Of a stretch of DNA of 64,000 nt, positions 18,878-28,739 are shown piece after piece. Each line of letters begins with the position of its first letter. Position 1 is the stretch's first letter. The position numbers were made by a program, and so were the translations under genes. This DNA is from Kineococcus rhizosphaerae (GTDB lineage Bacteria > Actinomycetota > Actinomycetes > Actinomycetales > Kineococcaceae), in contig NZ_PVZF01000005.1 in assembly GCF_003002055.1 (NCBI RefSeq), forward strand, positions 124,001 through 188,000, in the 5' to 3' direction. The notes under the pieces are model-generated. The model had not been told where the DNA came from. It was given only the letters and a program-made list of their open reading frames with translations, and did not search any database.

Positions 18878-19252
18878 GCCCGGTCGAGCTGTCCACCTCG
18901 TCGGCCGGGCCGTGGCAACCCCCTCGCAGGGGGCTGCACCGTGGGACCCGGTCGGCCGCGGGACGCGTCGTGCGTCCGGGCGGCCGACGTCCGCGGCCGG
19001 CCGGCGTGCCGGTCGACCAGGGGCTCGGAGGTGCTGTCGGACGGCAACGCTGCCCCGCGGACCCGCGTCCAGGCAAACTCAGACCCTCCGGTTCGTCACG
19101 GTGAGGTCACGAATGAGCGACGGTCTGTCGACTTTTGTGGAACTTCTCACACCGATCGCGCTATGGGCTGAGGTTTCGACGCACCGGAACCGGGTCCGGT
19201 TCCGGCTCTGGGCACGAACCCGGAGCCGGAACCACGCGTATCAAGAGTCGAC
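18878..19252 (-). other. 375-bp non-coding region upstream of the transglycosylase gene
   Basis: No convincing gene was found on either strand. The region joins the 3' end of the PIN-PhoH gene and the 5' side of the transglycosylase gene, both on the minus strand. It contains a set of alternative hairpins near its upstream end (19184-19233) and a very GC-rich segment near 18900-19060. A c-di-AMP riboswitch was considered because such leaders often precede peptidoglycan-remodelling genes, but its conserved core was not recognised. Confidence 0.5.
19184..19233. repeat. Mutually exclusive hairpins after phoH
   Basis: CCGGAACC (19184-19191) can pair with GGTTCCGG (19198-19205), while GGTTCCGGCTC (19198-19208) can instead pair perfectly with GAGCCGGAACC (19223-19233). 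The middle segment is shared, so only one hairpin can form at once. The structure begins 20 bp after the PhoH stop codon and could be its terminator or a switch for the downstream minus-strand gene. Confidence 0.55.
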
Positions 19253-20623
19253 TCACGCCCCGAAGTCGGCCAGCAGCTCCGTCACGAGCGCCGCCACCGG
19301 CGAGCGCTCGGAGCGCGTCAGCGTCACGTGCGCGAACAGCGGGTGGCCCTTGAGGGCCTCGACGACGGCCGCCACGCCGTCGTGGCGACCGACCCGCAGG
19401 TTGTCGCGCTGGGCGACGTCGTGGGTCAGCACGACCTTGGAGTTCTGCCCGATGCGCGACAGGACCGTCAGCAGGACGTTGCGCTCGAGGGACTGCGCCT
19501 CGTCGACGACCACGAAGGAGTCGTGCAGGGACCGGCCCCGGATGTGGGTCAGCGGCAGGACCTCGAGCATCCCGCGGGCGAAGACCTCCTCGACGACGCG
19601 CGGGTCCACGACCGCCTCGAGGGTGTCGAAGACCGCCTGCCCCCAGGGCCCCATCTTCTCGGCCTCGGTGCCGGGCAGGTACCCGAGGTCCTGCCCCCCG
19701 ACGGCGTACAGCGGCCGGAAGACCACGACCTTGCGGTGCTCGCGGCGCTCCATGACGGCCTCCAGACCCGCCGCGAGCGCGAGCGCCGACTTCCCCGTCC
19801 CGGCCCGGCCACCGAGGGAGACGATGCTGACGGTGGAGTCGAGCAGGGCGTCGAGCGCGATGCGCTGCTCGGCCGAGCGGCCCCGGACGCCGAACGCCTC
19901 CCGGTCGCCCTTGATCACGCGCAGGTGCTTGTCGGCGGTGACCCGGCCCAGCGCGTGCCCGCGCGGGGAGGACAGGACGACACCGGTGTTGGCGGGCAGC
20001 TCCCGGATCTCGGGGGTGTCCAGCCTGCCGTCGTCGTAGAGGGTCGCGACGTCCTCGGCGCTGGCGTCGAGCTCCACGACGCCCGTCCAGCCGGAGTCGG
20101 GGGCGAGCTCGGCGCGGTACTCGTCGGCGGTCAGCCCGACCGCGGACGCCTTGACCCGCAGCGGGACGTCCTTGGAGACGACGGTGACGTCGTGACCTTC
20201 GTCGGCCAGGTTGCGGGCCACGGCCAGGATGCGGGTGTCGCCGGCCGTGGCCAGCGGGCCGTTGCGCAGCGCCGACGGCAGCGTGGAGACCTCGGAGTGG
20301 TTCAGCTCGACGCGCAGCGTCCCGCCCTGGTCGCCGACGGGCATGGGCTGGTCGAGACGCCCGAACTCGATGCGCAGGTCGTCCAGGCGCCGCAGCGACT
20401 CGCGGGCGAAGTACCCGAGCTCGGGGTGGTGGCGCTTGCCCTCGAGCTCGCTGACGACGACCAGCGGCAGGACGACGTCGTGCTCGGCGAAGCGGAACAG
20501 GGCGCCGGGGTCGGACAGCAGGACGGAAGTGTCCAGGACGAACGTGCGGCGGGTCGGGTCGGGGTGCACGGAGGTGGTCGACACGGAGGTGTTCGGCACG
20601 GCGGGGCTGGAGGTGGTGGCCAC
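19253..20623 (-). CDS. phoH2: PhoH2-type protein: PIN ribonuclease fused to PhoH ATPase
   Basis: 456 residues in two domains. The PIN domain (about 26-155) has acidic residues Asp31 (VLDTSVLL), Glu59 and Asp129 ([10 protein letters not shown]) in RNase positions. The PhoH ATPase domain (about 245-456) has Walker A GRAGTGKS (272-279), the PhoH motifs [16 protein letters not shown] and [11 protein letters not shown] (Walker B), and [20 protein letters not shown]. Mycobacterial PhoH2 (Rv1095) is an ATP-dependent, sequence-specific RNA unwinding and cleaving enzyme. GTG 20623 has gggaga about 8 nt upstream. It is next to the prenyl transferase, as in other actinobacteria. Confidence 0.93.
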   Translation of the reverse strand: MATTSSPAVPNTSVSTTSVHPDPTRRTFVLDTSVLLSDPGALFRFAEHDVVLPLVVVSELEGKRHHPELGYFARESLRRLDDLRIEFGRLDQPMPVGDQGGTLRVELNHSEVSTLPSALRNGPLATAGDTRILAVARNLADEGHDVTVVSKDVPLRVKASAVGLTADEYRAELAPDSGWTGVVELDASAEDVATLYDDGRLDTPEIRELPANTGVVLSSPRGHALGRVTADKHLRVIKGDREAFGVRGRSAEQRIALDALLDSTVSIVSLGGRAGTGKSALALAAGLEAVMERREHRKVVVFRPLYAVGGQDLGYLPGTEAEKMGPWGQAVFDTLEAVVDPRVVEEVFARGMLEVLPLTHIRGRSLHDSFVVVDEAQSLERNVLLTVLSRIGQNSKVVLTHDVAQRDNLRVGRHDGVAAVVEALKGHPLFAHVTLTRSERSPVAALVTELLADFGA

Positions 20624-20986
20624 GAACGTCTCCCGTTCTCGGGAACCCGGTGCGCGTGCGCGCCCGGACTCCCCTCAGCAGCGGCGGACCGGGACTCAGG
20701 TCGTCGTGCGGGCGACCCGGGGCCGGGCCTCCCTGCTGCGCTGGGCAGCGTGCACGGTGACCTCCCGAGGGCGGGCAGCGGTTGCTCCCCGTCCGCTCCC
20801 GACGGTAGTCCCCCGGCCCCCGCGCGCAGGCAGGAACACGCGCGGGGCTGTGACGAGTGGGTGACATCCGGGCGACCTCCCTGGGGCGCGGCGCGGGGTG
20901 GGAATCGGCACGTTGTCCAGCGCTGCGCGCTGGCTCCATCCCCGGTCCCTTTGATCGGGACCGGGGAGTCAGCGTGCCGTCACGCC
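20624..20986 (-). other. 363-bp non-coding region between phoH2 and the prenyl transferase
   Basis: No supported gene on either strand. Reading on the minus strand it holds palindrome copy 2 just after the prenyl transferase stop, then a possible -10 hexamer TACCGT (20807-20802), which would give phoH2 a 5' leader of about 170 nt. No known riboswitch core was recognised in that leader. Confidence 0.45.
20906..20979. repeat. Long palindrome, copy 2, with extra hairpin in one arm
   Basis: The right arm reads CCGGGGAGTCAGCGTGCCG (20961-20979). The left arm starts CGGCACGTTG (20906-20915) but is interrupted by an 18-base segment containing a perfect small hairpin, CCAGCGC (20917-20923) with GCGCTGG (20927-20933), before resuming at CTCC (20934). 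The central stem CCCCGGTCCC/GGGACCGGGG has a 7-nt loop, TTTGATC. It begins 8 bp beyond the prenyl transferase stop and likely terminates that gene. Confidence 0.8.
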
Positions 20987-21748
20987 TCAGGCGCCGTACC
21001 GCCGCTCCCGCGCGGCGTAGGACCGCAGCGCGCGCAGGAAGTCGACCTTGCGGAAGTCGGGCCAGAGCACCTCGGTGAAGAAGAACTCAGAGTGCGCGCT
21101 CTGCCACAGCAGGAAGCCGGACAGGCGCTGCTCCCCCGAGGTACGGATGACGAGGTCGGGGTCGGGCTGGCCCTTGGTGTAGAGGTGGTCGGCGATGTGC
21201 TCGACGTCGAGCACCTCGGCGAGGTCGCGCATCGAGGTCCCGCGGTCGGCGTGCTCGCGCAGCAGCGAACGGACCGCGGCGGCGATCTCCTGCCGGCCGC
21301 CGTAGCCGATGGCGACGTTGACGACCCCGGAGGTGATGTCCGCGGTCTGCTCCGCGAGCTCGCGCAGCCGGGCCGCGCTGGGCTCGGGGAGCAGGTCGAG
21401 GGAGCCGACCGGGTGCACCTTCCACCGCTTCGTCGCCGCGACCCGGGCGACGGCGTCCTCGACGATCCGGATGAGGGGCTCGAGCTCGTCGGCCGAACGG
21501 TTGAGGTTGTCCGTCGACAGCAGGTACAGGGTCACGACCTCGATGCCCTCGTCGGCGCACCAGCCCATGACCTCGACGACCTTGTCCGCCCCGGCGCGGT
21601 GGCCGTGGGAGCTGGGGGCGCCGAAGGCCTTGGCCCAGCGGCGGTTGCCGTCGAGGATGATGCCCACGTGGCGGGGCAGCACGTCGGGGTCCAGCGACCG
21701 TTCCAGCCGCCGCCCGTACGCGCCGTAGAGGAGATCGCGGAGGCCCAT
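20987..21748 (-). CDS. uppS: Isoprenyl (cis-prenyl) transferase, UppS family
   Basis: Condenses IPP onto an allylic diphosphate with cis stereochemistry to build polyprenyl phosphate carriers. 253 residues with the catalytic motif HVGIILDGNRRWAK (Asp33), GHRAGADKV, TLYLLSTDNLNRS, and the C-terminal DPDLVIRTSGEQRLSGFLLWQSAHSEFFFTEVLWPDF. By position (hemolysin III, then this gene, then phoH2) it corresponds to M. tuberculosis Rv1086, a short-chain Z-farnesyl diphosphate synthase, so it may make a short product rather than full undecaprenyl diphosphate. That distinction is inference from synteny. ATG start. Confidence 0.92.
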   Translation of the reverse strand: MGLRDLLYGAYGRRLERSLDPDVLPRHVGIILDGNRRWAKAFGAPSSHGHRAGADKVVEVMGWCADEGIEVVTLYLLSTDNLNRSADELEPLIRIVEDAVARVAATKRWKVHPVGSLDLLPEPSAARLRELAEQTADITSGVVNVAIGYGGRQEIAAAVRSLLREHADRGTSMRDLAEVLDVEHIADHLYTKGQPDPDLVIRTSGEQRLSGFLLWQSAHSEFFFTEVLWPDFRKVDFLRALRSYAARERRYGA

Positions 21749-21805
21749 CGGCGCTCACGCTATACCCGGGCCCGACACGGTCGGACGCCGCACGGGGCGT
21801 CTTCC

Positions 21806-21834
21806 TTGACCGGTTGCCACTGGTTACCTAAGTT
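21806..21834 (+). promoter_or_regulatory. Predicted promoter of the orphan binding-protein gene
   Basis: TTGACC at 21806-21811 is separated by 17 bp from TAAGTT at 21829-21834. The -35 matches the vegetative consensus at five of six positions; the -10 is weaker. Transcription would begin near 21841, at the start of an 18-bp palindrome. Confidence 0.5.
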
Positions 21835-21840
21835 CTTGTC

Positions 21841-21858
21841 ACCGACGGCGCCGTCGGT
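21841..21858. promoter_or_regulatory. Perfect 18-bp palindrome at the predicted transcription start
   Basis: ACCGACGGCGCCGTCGGT is fully self-complementary with no spacer. It begins 6 bp after the predicted -10 and 63 bp before the binding-protein gene, the position of a repressor operator or of a 5' mRNA hairpin. Confidence 0.55.
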
Positions 21859-21920
21859 GGCCCCGGCCCCGCCCGGGGTCCGCGCTGCCGCGACGACGCG
21901 GCTCGTCCCGGAGGAACCGC

Positions 21921-23261
21921 ATGTCCGCCACGACCTCTCGCCGATCGCTCCTGGCCCTGGCCCTGTCCGCGCCGCTGGTCGGCACCGCCCTCGCCGCCTG
22001 CGGGGACTCCGGCCCGGCCGGCAGCTCGGGCTCGGGTGGCGGCGGCGGTGGCGCCGCCACGATCTGGATCCTCACCGGTCAGCCCGCCGAGGGCATCCGC
22101 ACGGATTCGGTCAACGCCTTCAACAAGGCCAACCCCGACTCCAAGCTGACGGTGTCGACGTACCAGAACGACGCCTTCAAGACGAAGATCCGCACGGCCA
22201 TCGGCGCCAACCAGAGCCCCACGATCATCTGGACCTGGGGCGGCGGCGGGCTGCGTGACTACGTGAAGAACGGCCAGGTCGAGGACCTCACGTCGTTCTT
22301 CGCCGACAACGCGGCGTTGAAGGACAAGCTGTTCGCGAGCGCCTTCGGGGCCGCCACGGTCGACGACAAGATCTACGCCGTCCCGTGCGAGAACGTCTCC
22401 CCGATCGTCATGTTCTACAACAAGAAGCTGTTCCAGCAGGTGGGGGCGGAGCTGCCCACGACCTGGGACGACGTCATGGCCCTGGTCCCGAAGTTCAACG
22501 CCGCGGGCATCGCGCCGTTCTCCCTGGGCGGGCAGTCGCGCTGGACGAACATGATGTGGCTGGAGTTCCTCTACGACCGCATCGGCGGCTCGGAGCTGTT
22601 CGACTCGATCTACCAGGGCAAGCCCGACGCGTGGTCGCACCCGGACTCCATCACCGCGCTGACCAAGGTGCAGGACCTGGTCAAGGCCAAGGGCTTCATC
22701 AACGGGTTCGCCTCGATCACGGCCGACTCCAACGCCGACCAGGCGCTGCTGTACTCGGGCAAGGCGGCGATGATGCTGCACGGGGCGTGGACGTACTCGT
22801 CGATGAAGAGCGACGGCGGCGACTTCGTGACCGGCGGCAACCTGGCGTGGTCGTCGTTCCCGACCGTGACGGGCGGCAAGGGGGACCCGACCGACACCGT
22901 CGGCAACCCGTCCTCCTACTACGCGCTGTCCTCCAAGGCCAGCGACGAGGCCAAGACGGCGGCGAAGAAGTTCCTCGCCGAGGGTCTGGTCACCGACGCC
23001 ACCGTCAAGGCGTGGGTGGAGTCCGGGGCCGTCCCGATCGTCAACGGCTCGGACAGCGAGTTCAGCGGGTCCGACGACGCCGACTGGCTGAAGTTCATCT
23101 ACGACACGGCCTCGGGCGCGAAGGTCTTCCAGCAGTCCTGGGACCAGGCGCTGTCGCCGACGCAGGCCGAGACGCTGCTGGACAACATCGAGAAGCTGTT
23201 CGGGCTCGCCATCACGCCCGAGGAGTTCGCGAAGAACATGAACGCCACCCTCGCGGGGTAG
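21921..23261 (+). CDS. Orphan sugar-binding lipoprotein (solute-binding protein family 1)
   Basis: 446 residues. The N-terminus TSRRSLLALAL is a twin-arginine-like signal followed by lipobox LAAC with Cys27, then a glycine/serine linker and a family 1 carbohydrate-binding fold: IWILTGQPAEGIRTDSVNAFNK, YAVPCENVSPIVMFYNKKLFQQVG, GAAMMLHGAW-like KAAMMLHGAWTYS, and VGNPSSYYALSSKAS. The similarity is to sugar or xylo-oligosaccharide binding proteins. No permease or ATPase gene adjoins it, so it must use transport partners encoded elsewhere, or serve sensing. It interrupts the conserved uppS-hemolysin III neighbourhood and has its own promoter, suggesting a later insertion. ATG 21921 has a ggagg ribosome-binding site. 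Confidence 0.88.
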   Translation: MSATTSRRSLLALALSAPLVGTALAACGDSGPAGSSGSGGGGGGAATIWILTGQPAEGIRTDSVNAFNKANPDSKLTVSTYQNDAFKTKIRTAIGANQSPTIIWTWGGGGLRDYVKNGQVEDLTSFFADNAALKDKLFASAFGAATVDDKIYAVPCENVSPIVMFYNKKLFQQVGAELPTTWDDVMALVPKFNAAGIAPFSLGGQSRWTNMMWLEFLYDRIGGSELFDSIYQGKPDAWSHPDSITALTKVQDLVKAKGFINGFASITADSNADQALLYSGKAAMMLHGAWTYSSMKSDGGDFVTGGNLAWSSFPTVTGGKGDPTDTVGNPSSYYALSSKASDEAKTAAKKFLAEGLVTDATVKAWVESGAVPIVNGSDSEFSGSDDADWLKFIYDTASGAKVFQQSWDQALSPTQAETLLDNIEKLFGLAITPEEFAKNMNATLAG

Positions 23262-23297
23262 TACCGCGGTAGGTGTCCGGGGCGCAGCCGCGACGGT

Positions 23298-23303
23298 TAC
23301 GGT
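23298..23303 (+). promoter_or_regulatory. Possible leaderless -10 element for the hemolysin III gene
   Basis: TACGGT ends six bases before the GTG at 23310, with no Shine-Dalgarno sequence, matching the leaderless pattern seen elsewhere in this window. Confidence 0.4.
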
Positions 23304-23309
23304 CGGGTC

Positions 23310-23981
23310 GTGGAGACCGACCTGCCCCGCGCGGCCCTGGCCGCGGTCAAGCCCAGGCTGCGCGGCTGGCTGCACGCCGGCACGTTCCCGGCGGCGCTGG
23401 CCGCCGGTGTCGTGCTGGTGTGCCTGGCCCCGACGACGAGCGCCCGCTGGGCCGCGGCGGTCTTCACGACCACCGCGGCCCTGCTGTTCGGCACGAGCGC
23501 GGTGTACCACCGCGGGGACTGGTCACCGCGGTGGGCCGGCGTGCTGCGCCGGATGGACCACAGCAACATCTTCCTCATCATCGCCGGCACCTACACCCCG
23601 CTGGCGGTGACGACGCTGCCGGCCGCCGAGGCGCGGGGGCTGCTGACGATCGTGTGGGCGGGTGCGCTGGCCGGGATCGCGTTCCGCGTGTTCTGGATCG
23701 GCGCCCCGCGCTGGCTGTACACCCCGGTGTACCTGGCCCTGGGCTGGGTGGCGGTGGGCTACTTGGGCGACTTCGCCCGCGGCGGCGGGACCGCGGTCGC
23801 GGTGCTGGTCGTCGTGGGCGGGCTGCTGTACTCCCTCGGGGCCGTCGCCTACGGGACGAAGCGGCCGAACCCGAGCCCGCGGTGGTTCGGCTTCCACGAG
23901 GTGTTCCACGCGTTCACAGTCGTCGCGTTCGCGGCGCACTACGTGGGGATCTCCCTGGCCACGTACTCCCTCGCCGCCTGA
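23310..23981 (+). CDS. Hemolysin III / TrhA family membrane protein
   Basis: 223-residue protein with seven transmembrane segments of the PAQR superfamily. The family's metal-site histidines are present in GTSAVYHRGDW, RRMDHSNIFLIIAGTYTPL and GFHEVFHAFTVVAFAAHYVGI. Bacterial members are linked to membrane energetics or lipid homeostasis; true hemolytic activity is not implied. It matches M. tuberculosis Rv1085c in sequence type and position. The GTG start has no ribosome-binding site and follows a TACGGT hexamer, so it may be read from a leaderless mRNA. Confidence 0.9.
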   Translation: METDLPRAALAAVKPRLRGWLHAGTFPAALAAGVVLVCLAPTTSARWAAAVFTTTAALLFGTSAVYHRGDWSPRWAGVLRRMDHSNIFLIIAGTYTPLAVTTLPAAEARGLLTIVWAGALAGIAFRVFWIGAPRWLYTPVYLALGWVAVGYLGDFARGGGTAVAVLVVVGGLLYSLGAVAYGTKRPNPSPRWFGFHEVFHAFTVVAFAAHYVGISLATYSLAA

Positions 23982-24002
23982 GCCCCCGCCTGACCTCCCG
24001 CC

Positions 24003-26054
<2,052 letters not shown>

Positions 26055-26130
26055 GGGACCACCGTGTCACGGGGTCCGGACCCCGGACACCCGGGACGCG
26101 ATCACCACGGACACGAGCGCCGCGGGTTCC

Positions 26131-26493
26131 TCACTGCCCGAAGGAGTACCGCAGGTCCGCGTTGATCAGCTGCTGCACCCGACGGCGCAGGTGCCCGAGC
26201 AGCGACGGACCCGGCAGCTCGCCGGCGACGAACAGGGTCCAGCGCAGGTCGGTCCCCTGGTGCCCGGCGTCCCAGGGCAGGTCGAAGCGCAGCCGGGCGT
26301 CGGGGCGCACGGGCCACAGCGAGGACCAGACGACGAGGTGCGGGGCGTCGAGGTCCACCACCTCGGGCCGGACCTCGTCGGGGCGCAGGTCCAGCCAGGG
26401 CCGCGCCGGGTCGCGGTCGGGGTGCACCAGCGCCTCGCAGACCACGTGCGGCGGGGCGGGCTGGTTCCTGCGCCGCGAGCCCGCCTCGATCAC
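26131..26493 (-). CDS. Conserved hypothetical protein, SRPBCC-like
   Basis: 120 residues with GTG 26493 as start; the frame is open to 26601 but that part lies under the divergent oxidoreductase gene. The pattern RPWLDLRPDEVRPEVVDLDAPHLVVWSSLWPVRPDARLRFDLPW...GTDLRWTLFVAGELPG with a long C-terminal helix (LGHLRRRVQQLINADLRYSFGQ) resembles a small START/SRPBCC-type ligand-binding fold. No function can be assigned. The hexamer TACCGT 7 bp before the GTG supports a leaderless start. It sits between the DUF255 gene and a divergent oxidoreductase. Confidence 0.7.
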   Translation of the reverse strand: MIEAGSRRRNQPAPPHVVCEALVHPDRDPARPWLDLRPDEVRPEVVDLDAPHLVVWSSLWPVRPDARLRFDLPWDAGHQGTDLRWTLFVAGELPGPSLLGHLRRRVQQLINADLRYSFGQ

Positions 26494-26500
26494 GCCCAGG

Positions 26501-26506
26501 ACGGTA
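26501..26506 (-). promoter_or_regulatory. Possible leaderless -10 element of the SRPBCC-like gene
   Basis: On the minus strand TACCGT is followed by seven bases and then GTG at 26493. The divergent gene has TAGCGT seven bases before its own GTG, so two back-to-back leaderless promoters would share this 50-bp gap. Confidence 0.4.
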
Positions 26507-26532
26507 GCCCACCGCACCCGCGGGCAGCCCGG

Positions 26533-26538
26533 TAGCGT
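26533..26538 (+). promoter_or_regulatory. Possible leaderless -10 element of the oxidoreductase gene
   Basis: TAGCGT, then seven bases, then GTG at 26546. No Shine-Dalgarno sequence is present. Confidence 0.4.
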
Positions 26539-26545
26539 CGTCCGC

Positions 26546-27475
26546 GTGAGCACCCCCACCCGGTTCGGCGTCCTCGGCACCGGGCACTGGGCCCGCACCA
26601 CCCACGGCGCGGCGCTGCGCGCGCACCCCGACGTCGAGCTCGTCGGCTTCTGGGGCCGCGACCCCGGCCACGCCCGGGCGGCCGCCGAGGAGCACGGGAC
26701 CCGCGCCTACGCCGACCTCGACGACCTGCTCGCCGACGTCGACGCCGTGACGGTGGCGCTGCCGCCGGACGTGCAGGCCGACGTCGCGGTGCGCGCCGCG
26801 GACGCGGGCCGGCACCTGCTGCTGGACAAACCCCTCGCGACCTCGCTGGAGGACGCGGTGCGGGTGGTGGAGGCGGTGCAGCGCAACGCGGTCGCCTCGG
26901 TGGAGTACCTCACGTACCTGTTCCAGCCCGACATCACCGGCTGGCTGGACGGGATGCGCGCGCTGGCGGCCGAGCACGGCCCGTGGGAGGGCGGGGTGTT
27001 CCGCTGGGCGGGCACCATCGACGCCCCGGGCAACCCCTACGCGGGCTCGGCCTGGCGGCGCGAGCGCGGCGGGTTGTGGGACACCGGACCGCACGCCCTG
27101 AGCGTCGTCCACGACCTGTTCGGCGACGTCGAGCGCCTCGCGGCGGCCCGGGGCCCGCGCGACGCGGTGACCGTGGCCCTGGAGCACGCGAACGGGGCCG
27201 GCACGGCGCTGGCGCTGACCCTGACGGCCCCGGTGGGGACCGGCGGGTCGTTCGCGACGGTCTGGGGCCCGGGCGGCCGGCACGACCTGCCGCGCTTCGG
27301 CGGCACCCCGCAGGAGGGGTTCGGCCGGGCCGTGGACCGGTTGCGCGAGGCCGCGCGCACGGGTGAGCCGGACCCGCTGGACGCGGCGAACGCGGCGCGG
27401 GCCGTCGCGGTCCTGGCCGCGGTCGAGGAGCACCTCGCGCGGCCGGGCTCCACGACGGCCGTCCCCCAGCCCTGA
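26546..27475 (+). CDS. Gfo/Idh/MocA family oxidoreductase
   Basis: 309 residues. The N-terminal Rossmann fold has FGVLGTGHWA (GxGxxA dinucleotide motif), DVELVGFWGRD and the dehydrogenase motif LLLDKPLATS with the catalytic-region lysine. The C-terminal half (RWAGTIDAPGNPYAGSAWRRERGGLWDTGPHALSVVHDLFG) carries the substrate-site histidine seen in the family. Members oxidise sugars, inositols or related alcohols with NAD(P). The substrate is not indicated by context: the gene stands alone between the SRPBCC-like gene and the mca operon. The start was chosen over the longer frame because upstream sequence belongs to the divergent gene. Confidence 0.85.
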   Translation: MSTPTRFGVLGTGHWARTTHGAALRAHPDVELVGFWGRDPGHARAAAEEHGTRAYADLDDLLADVDAVTVALPPDVQADVAVRAADAGRHLLLDKPLATSLEDAVRVVEAVQRNAVASVEYLTYLFQPDITGWLDGMRALAAEHGPWEGGVFRWAGTIDAPGNPYAGSAWRRERGGLWDTGPHALSVVHDLFGDVERLAAARGPRDAVTVALEHANGAGTALALTLTAPVGTGGSFATVWGPGGRHDLPRFGGTPQEGFGRAVDRLREAARTGEPDPLDAANAARAVAVLAAVEEHLARPGSTTAVPQP

Positions 27476-27476
27476 C

Positions 27477-27725
27477 TCAGCCCTGAGGGCCGCTGCGCTC
27501 CCGAGCCTCGGCCTCGGCCTCGGCCTTCGCCTCGGCCTCGGCGCGCGCCTCGAGGTTCACCCGCCGGATGCGGCGGGCCATGCTGCGCCCCAGGAAGTAC
27601 ACGGCCACCGCGAGCACGAAGAGGATCAGGAAGCCCTTCAGCCCCGGGGTGACGAGGTCGGCGTCGACCTTCGGGGTCGCGGTCGCCGAGGGAGTCACCG
27701 TGGCCAGCAGGAACGACGTGATCAC
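27477..27725 (-). CDS. Small single-pass membrane protein coupled to mca
   Basis: 82 residues. A short extracytoplasmic N-terminus is followed by one transmembrane helix (about 33-50, GFLILFVLAVAVYFLGRSM), an arginine-rich stop-transfer (ARRIRR), and an Ala/Glu/Lys helix (EARAEAEAKAEAEAEARER). The GTG start overlaps the mca stop codon as GTGA, so it is translationally coupled to mycothiol conjugate amidase. A small membrane protein follows mca in many actinobacteria (Rv1083 position). Function unknown. Confidence 0.82.
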   Translation of the reverse strand: MITSFLLATVTPSATATPKVDADLVTPGLKGFLILFVLAVAVYFLGRSMARRIRRVNLEARAEAEAKAEAEAEARERSGPQG

Positions 27726-28600
27726 GGCCGCAGCCCCGCGAACAGGTCGGTCTCGGGCGTCGTCGTGGGCACGTGGCTGATGGCGAGGTGGAAGTCCTCG
27801 GTCGGCCACAGCTCGCGCTGCAGGTCCAGGGGGACGCCGAAGAACCAGCCGTCGGGGTCGATCTGCGTGGCGTGCGCGAGCAGCGCCCGGTCGCGCGTCT
27901 CGAAGAACTCCCCGCACTCCACGCGCGTGGTGATCTCCAGCTCGGTGCGCTTGCCGGGCTCCTCCTCCGCGATGCGCTTCATCCACTCCGCGAAGGGCGA
28001 CTCCTTGCCCTGGGCGATGAGCGCCTCGTGGAAGGTGCGCATCCGGTCGCGCGAGAAGCTGGCGTGGTAGTAGAGCTTCGACGTCCGCCAGGCCTCGCCG
28101 GCCTTGGGGAACCGCTCGGGGTCGGCGGCGGCGTGGAAGGCCGCCAGGGACACCGTGTGGGTCATGATGTGGTCCGGGTGCGGGTAGCCGCCGGACTCGT
28201 CGTACGTCGTCATGACGTGCGGGCGGAACTCGCGCACGACGTGCACGAGAGCGTCGACGGTGAACTGCTCGGGCGTCAGCGCGAAGCAGCCCGCCGGCAG
28301 CGGCGGCAGCGGATTCCCCTCGGGCAGCCCGGAGTCGACGTAGCCCAGCCAGCGGTGCTGCACCCCGAGGATGCGGGCGGCCTCGGCCATCTCGTGCCGG
28401 CGGTACTCCCCCATGTCGCGCAGCAGCGACGCGTTCTCCTTCAGCCGGGGGTTGAGCACGTCCCCGCGCTCCCCGCCCGTGCACGACACGACGAGCACCT
28501 CGACGCCCTCGGCCACGTACCTGGCCATCGACGCCGCACCCTTGCTGGACTCGTCGTCCGGGTGGGCGTGCACGGCCATCAGCCGCAACGTCTCCGCCAC
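27722..28600 (-). CDS. mca: Mycothiol S-conjugate amidase
   Basis: Zinc amidase that cleaves mycothiol conjugates of toxins to release mercapturic acids and GlcN-Ins; it implies that this organism makes mycothiol. 292 residues. Metal ligands match M. tuberculosis Mca: HAHPDDESSKG gives His13 and Asp16, and HPDH gives His144. DVLNPRLKENASLLRDMGEYRRHEMAEAA is characteristic of Mca, and the longer C-terminal region separates it from the deacetylase MshB. GTG 28600 was preferred to an upstream GTG at 28615 because a gaggag ribosome-binding site lies 5 nt before it. Confidence 0.95.
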   Translation of the reverse strand: MAETLRLMAVHAHPDDESSKGAASMARYVAEGVEVLVVSCTGGERGDVLNPRLKENASLLRDMGEYRRHEMAEAARILGVQHRWLGYVDSGLPEGNPLPPLPAGCFALTPEQFTVDALVHVVREFRPHVMTTYDESGGYPHPDHIMTHTVSLAAFHAAADPERFPKAGEAWRTSKLYYHASFSRDRMRTFHEALIAQGKESPFAEWMKRIAEEEPGKRTELEITTRVECGEFFETRDRALLAHATQIDPDGWFFGVPLDLQRELWPTEDFHLAISHVPTTTPETDLFAGLRP

Positions 28601-28739
28601 CGTGGCTCCTCTCACACAGGTCTGCCGTCGTCACCCCCGCGGCGGGGGTGCGACCATCGGGGTCCATCCTCGCCGATCCGCGGCGCCCACCGAGCACCGC
28701 CCTCGACCCGCCCGCCCCCGCAGCAGGAGCCCCGACCTC

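Noticed and set aside
18878-19252. Possible c-di-AMP (ydaO-type) riboswitch before the transglycosylase gene
   Set aside because: The gene type and leader length are suggestive, but I could not find the conserved internal-loop sequences on the minus strand. A covariance-model search would settle it.
23310-23981. Reading hemolysin III as a virulence hemolysin
   Set aside because: The family name is historical; the sequence is a seven-helix PAQR-type membrane protein and gives no evidence of toxin function.
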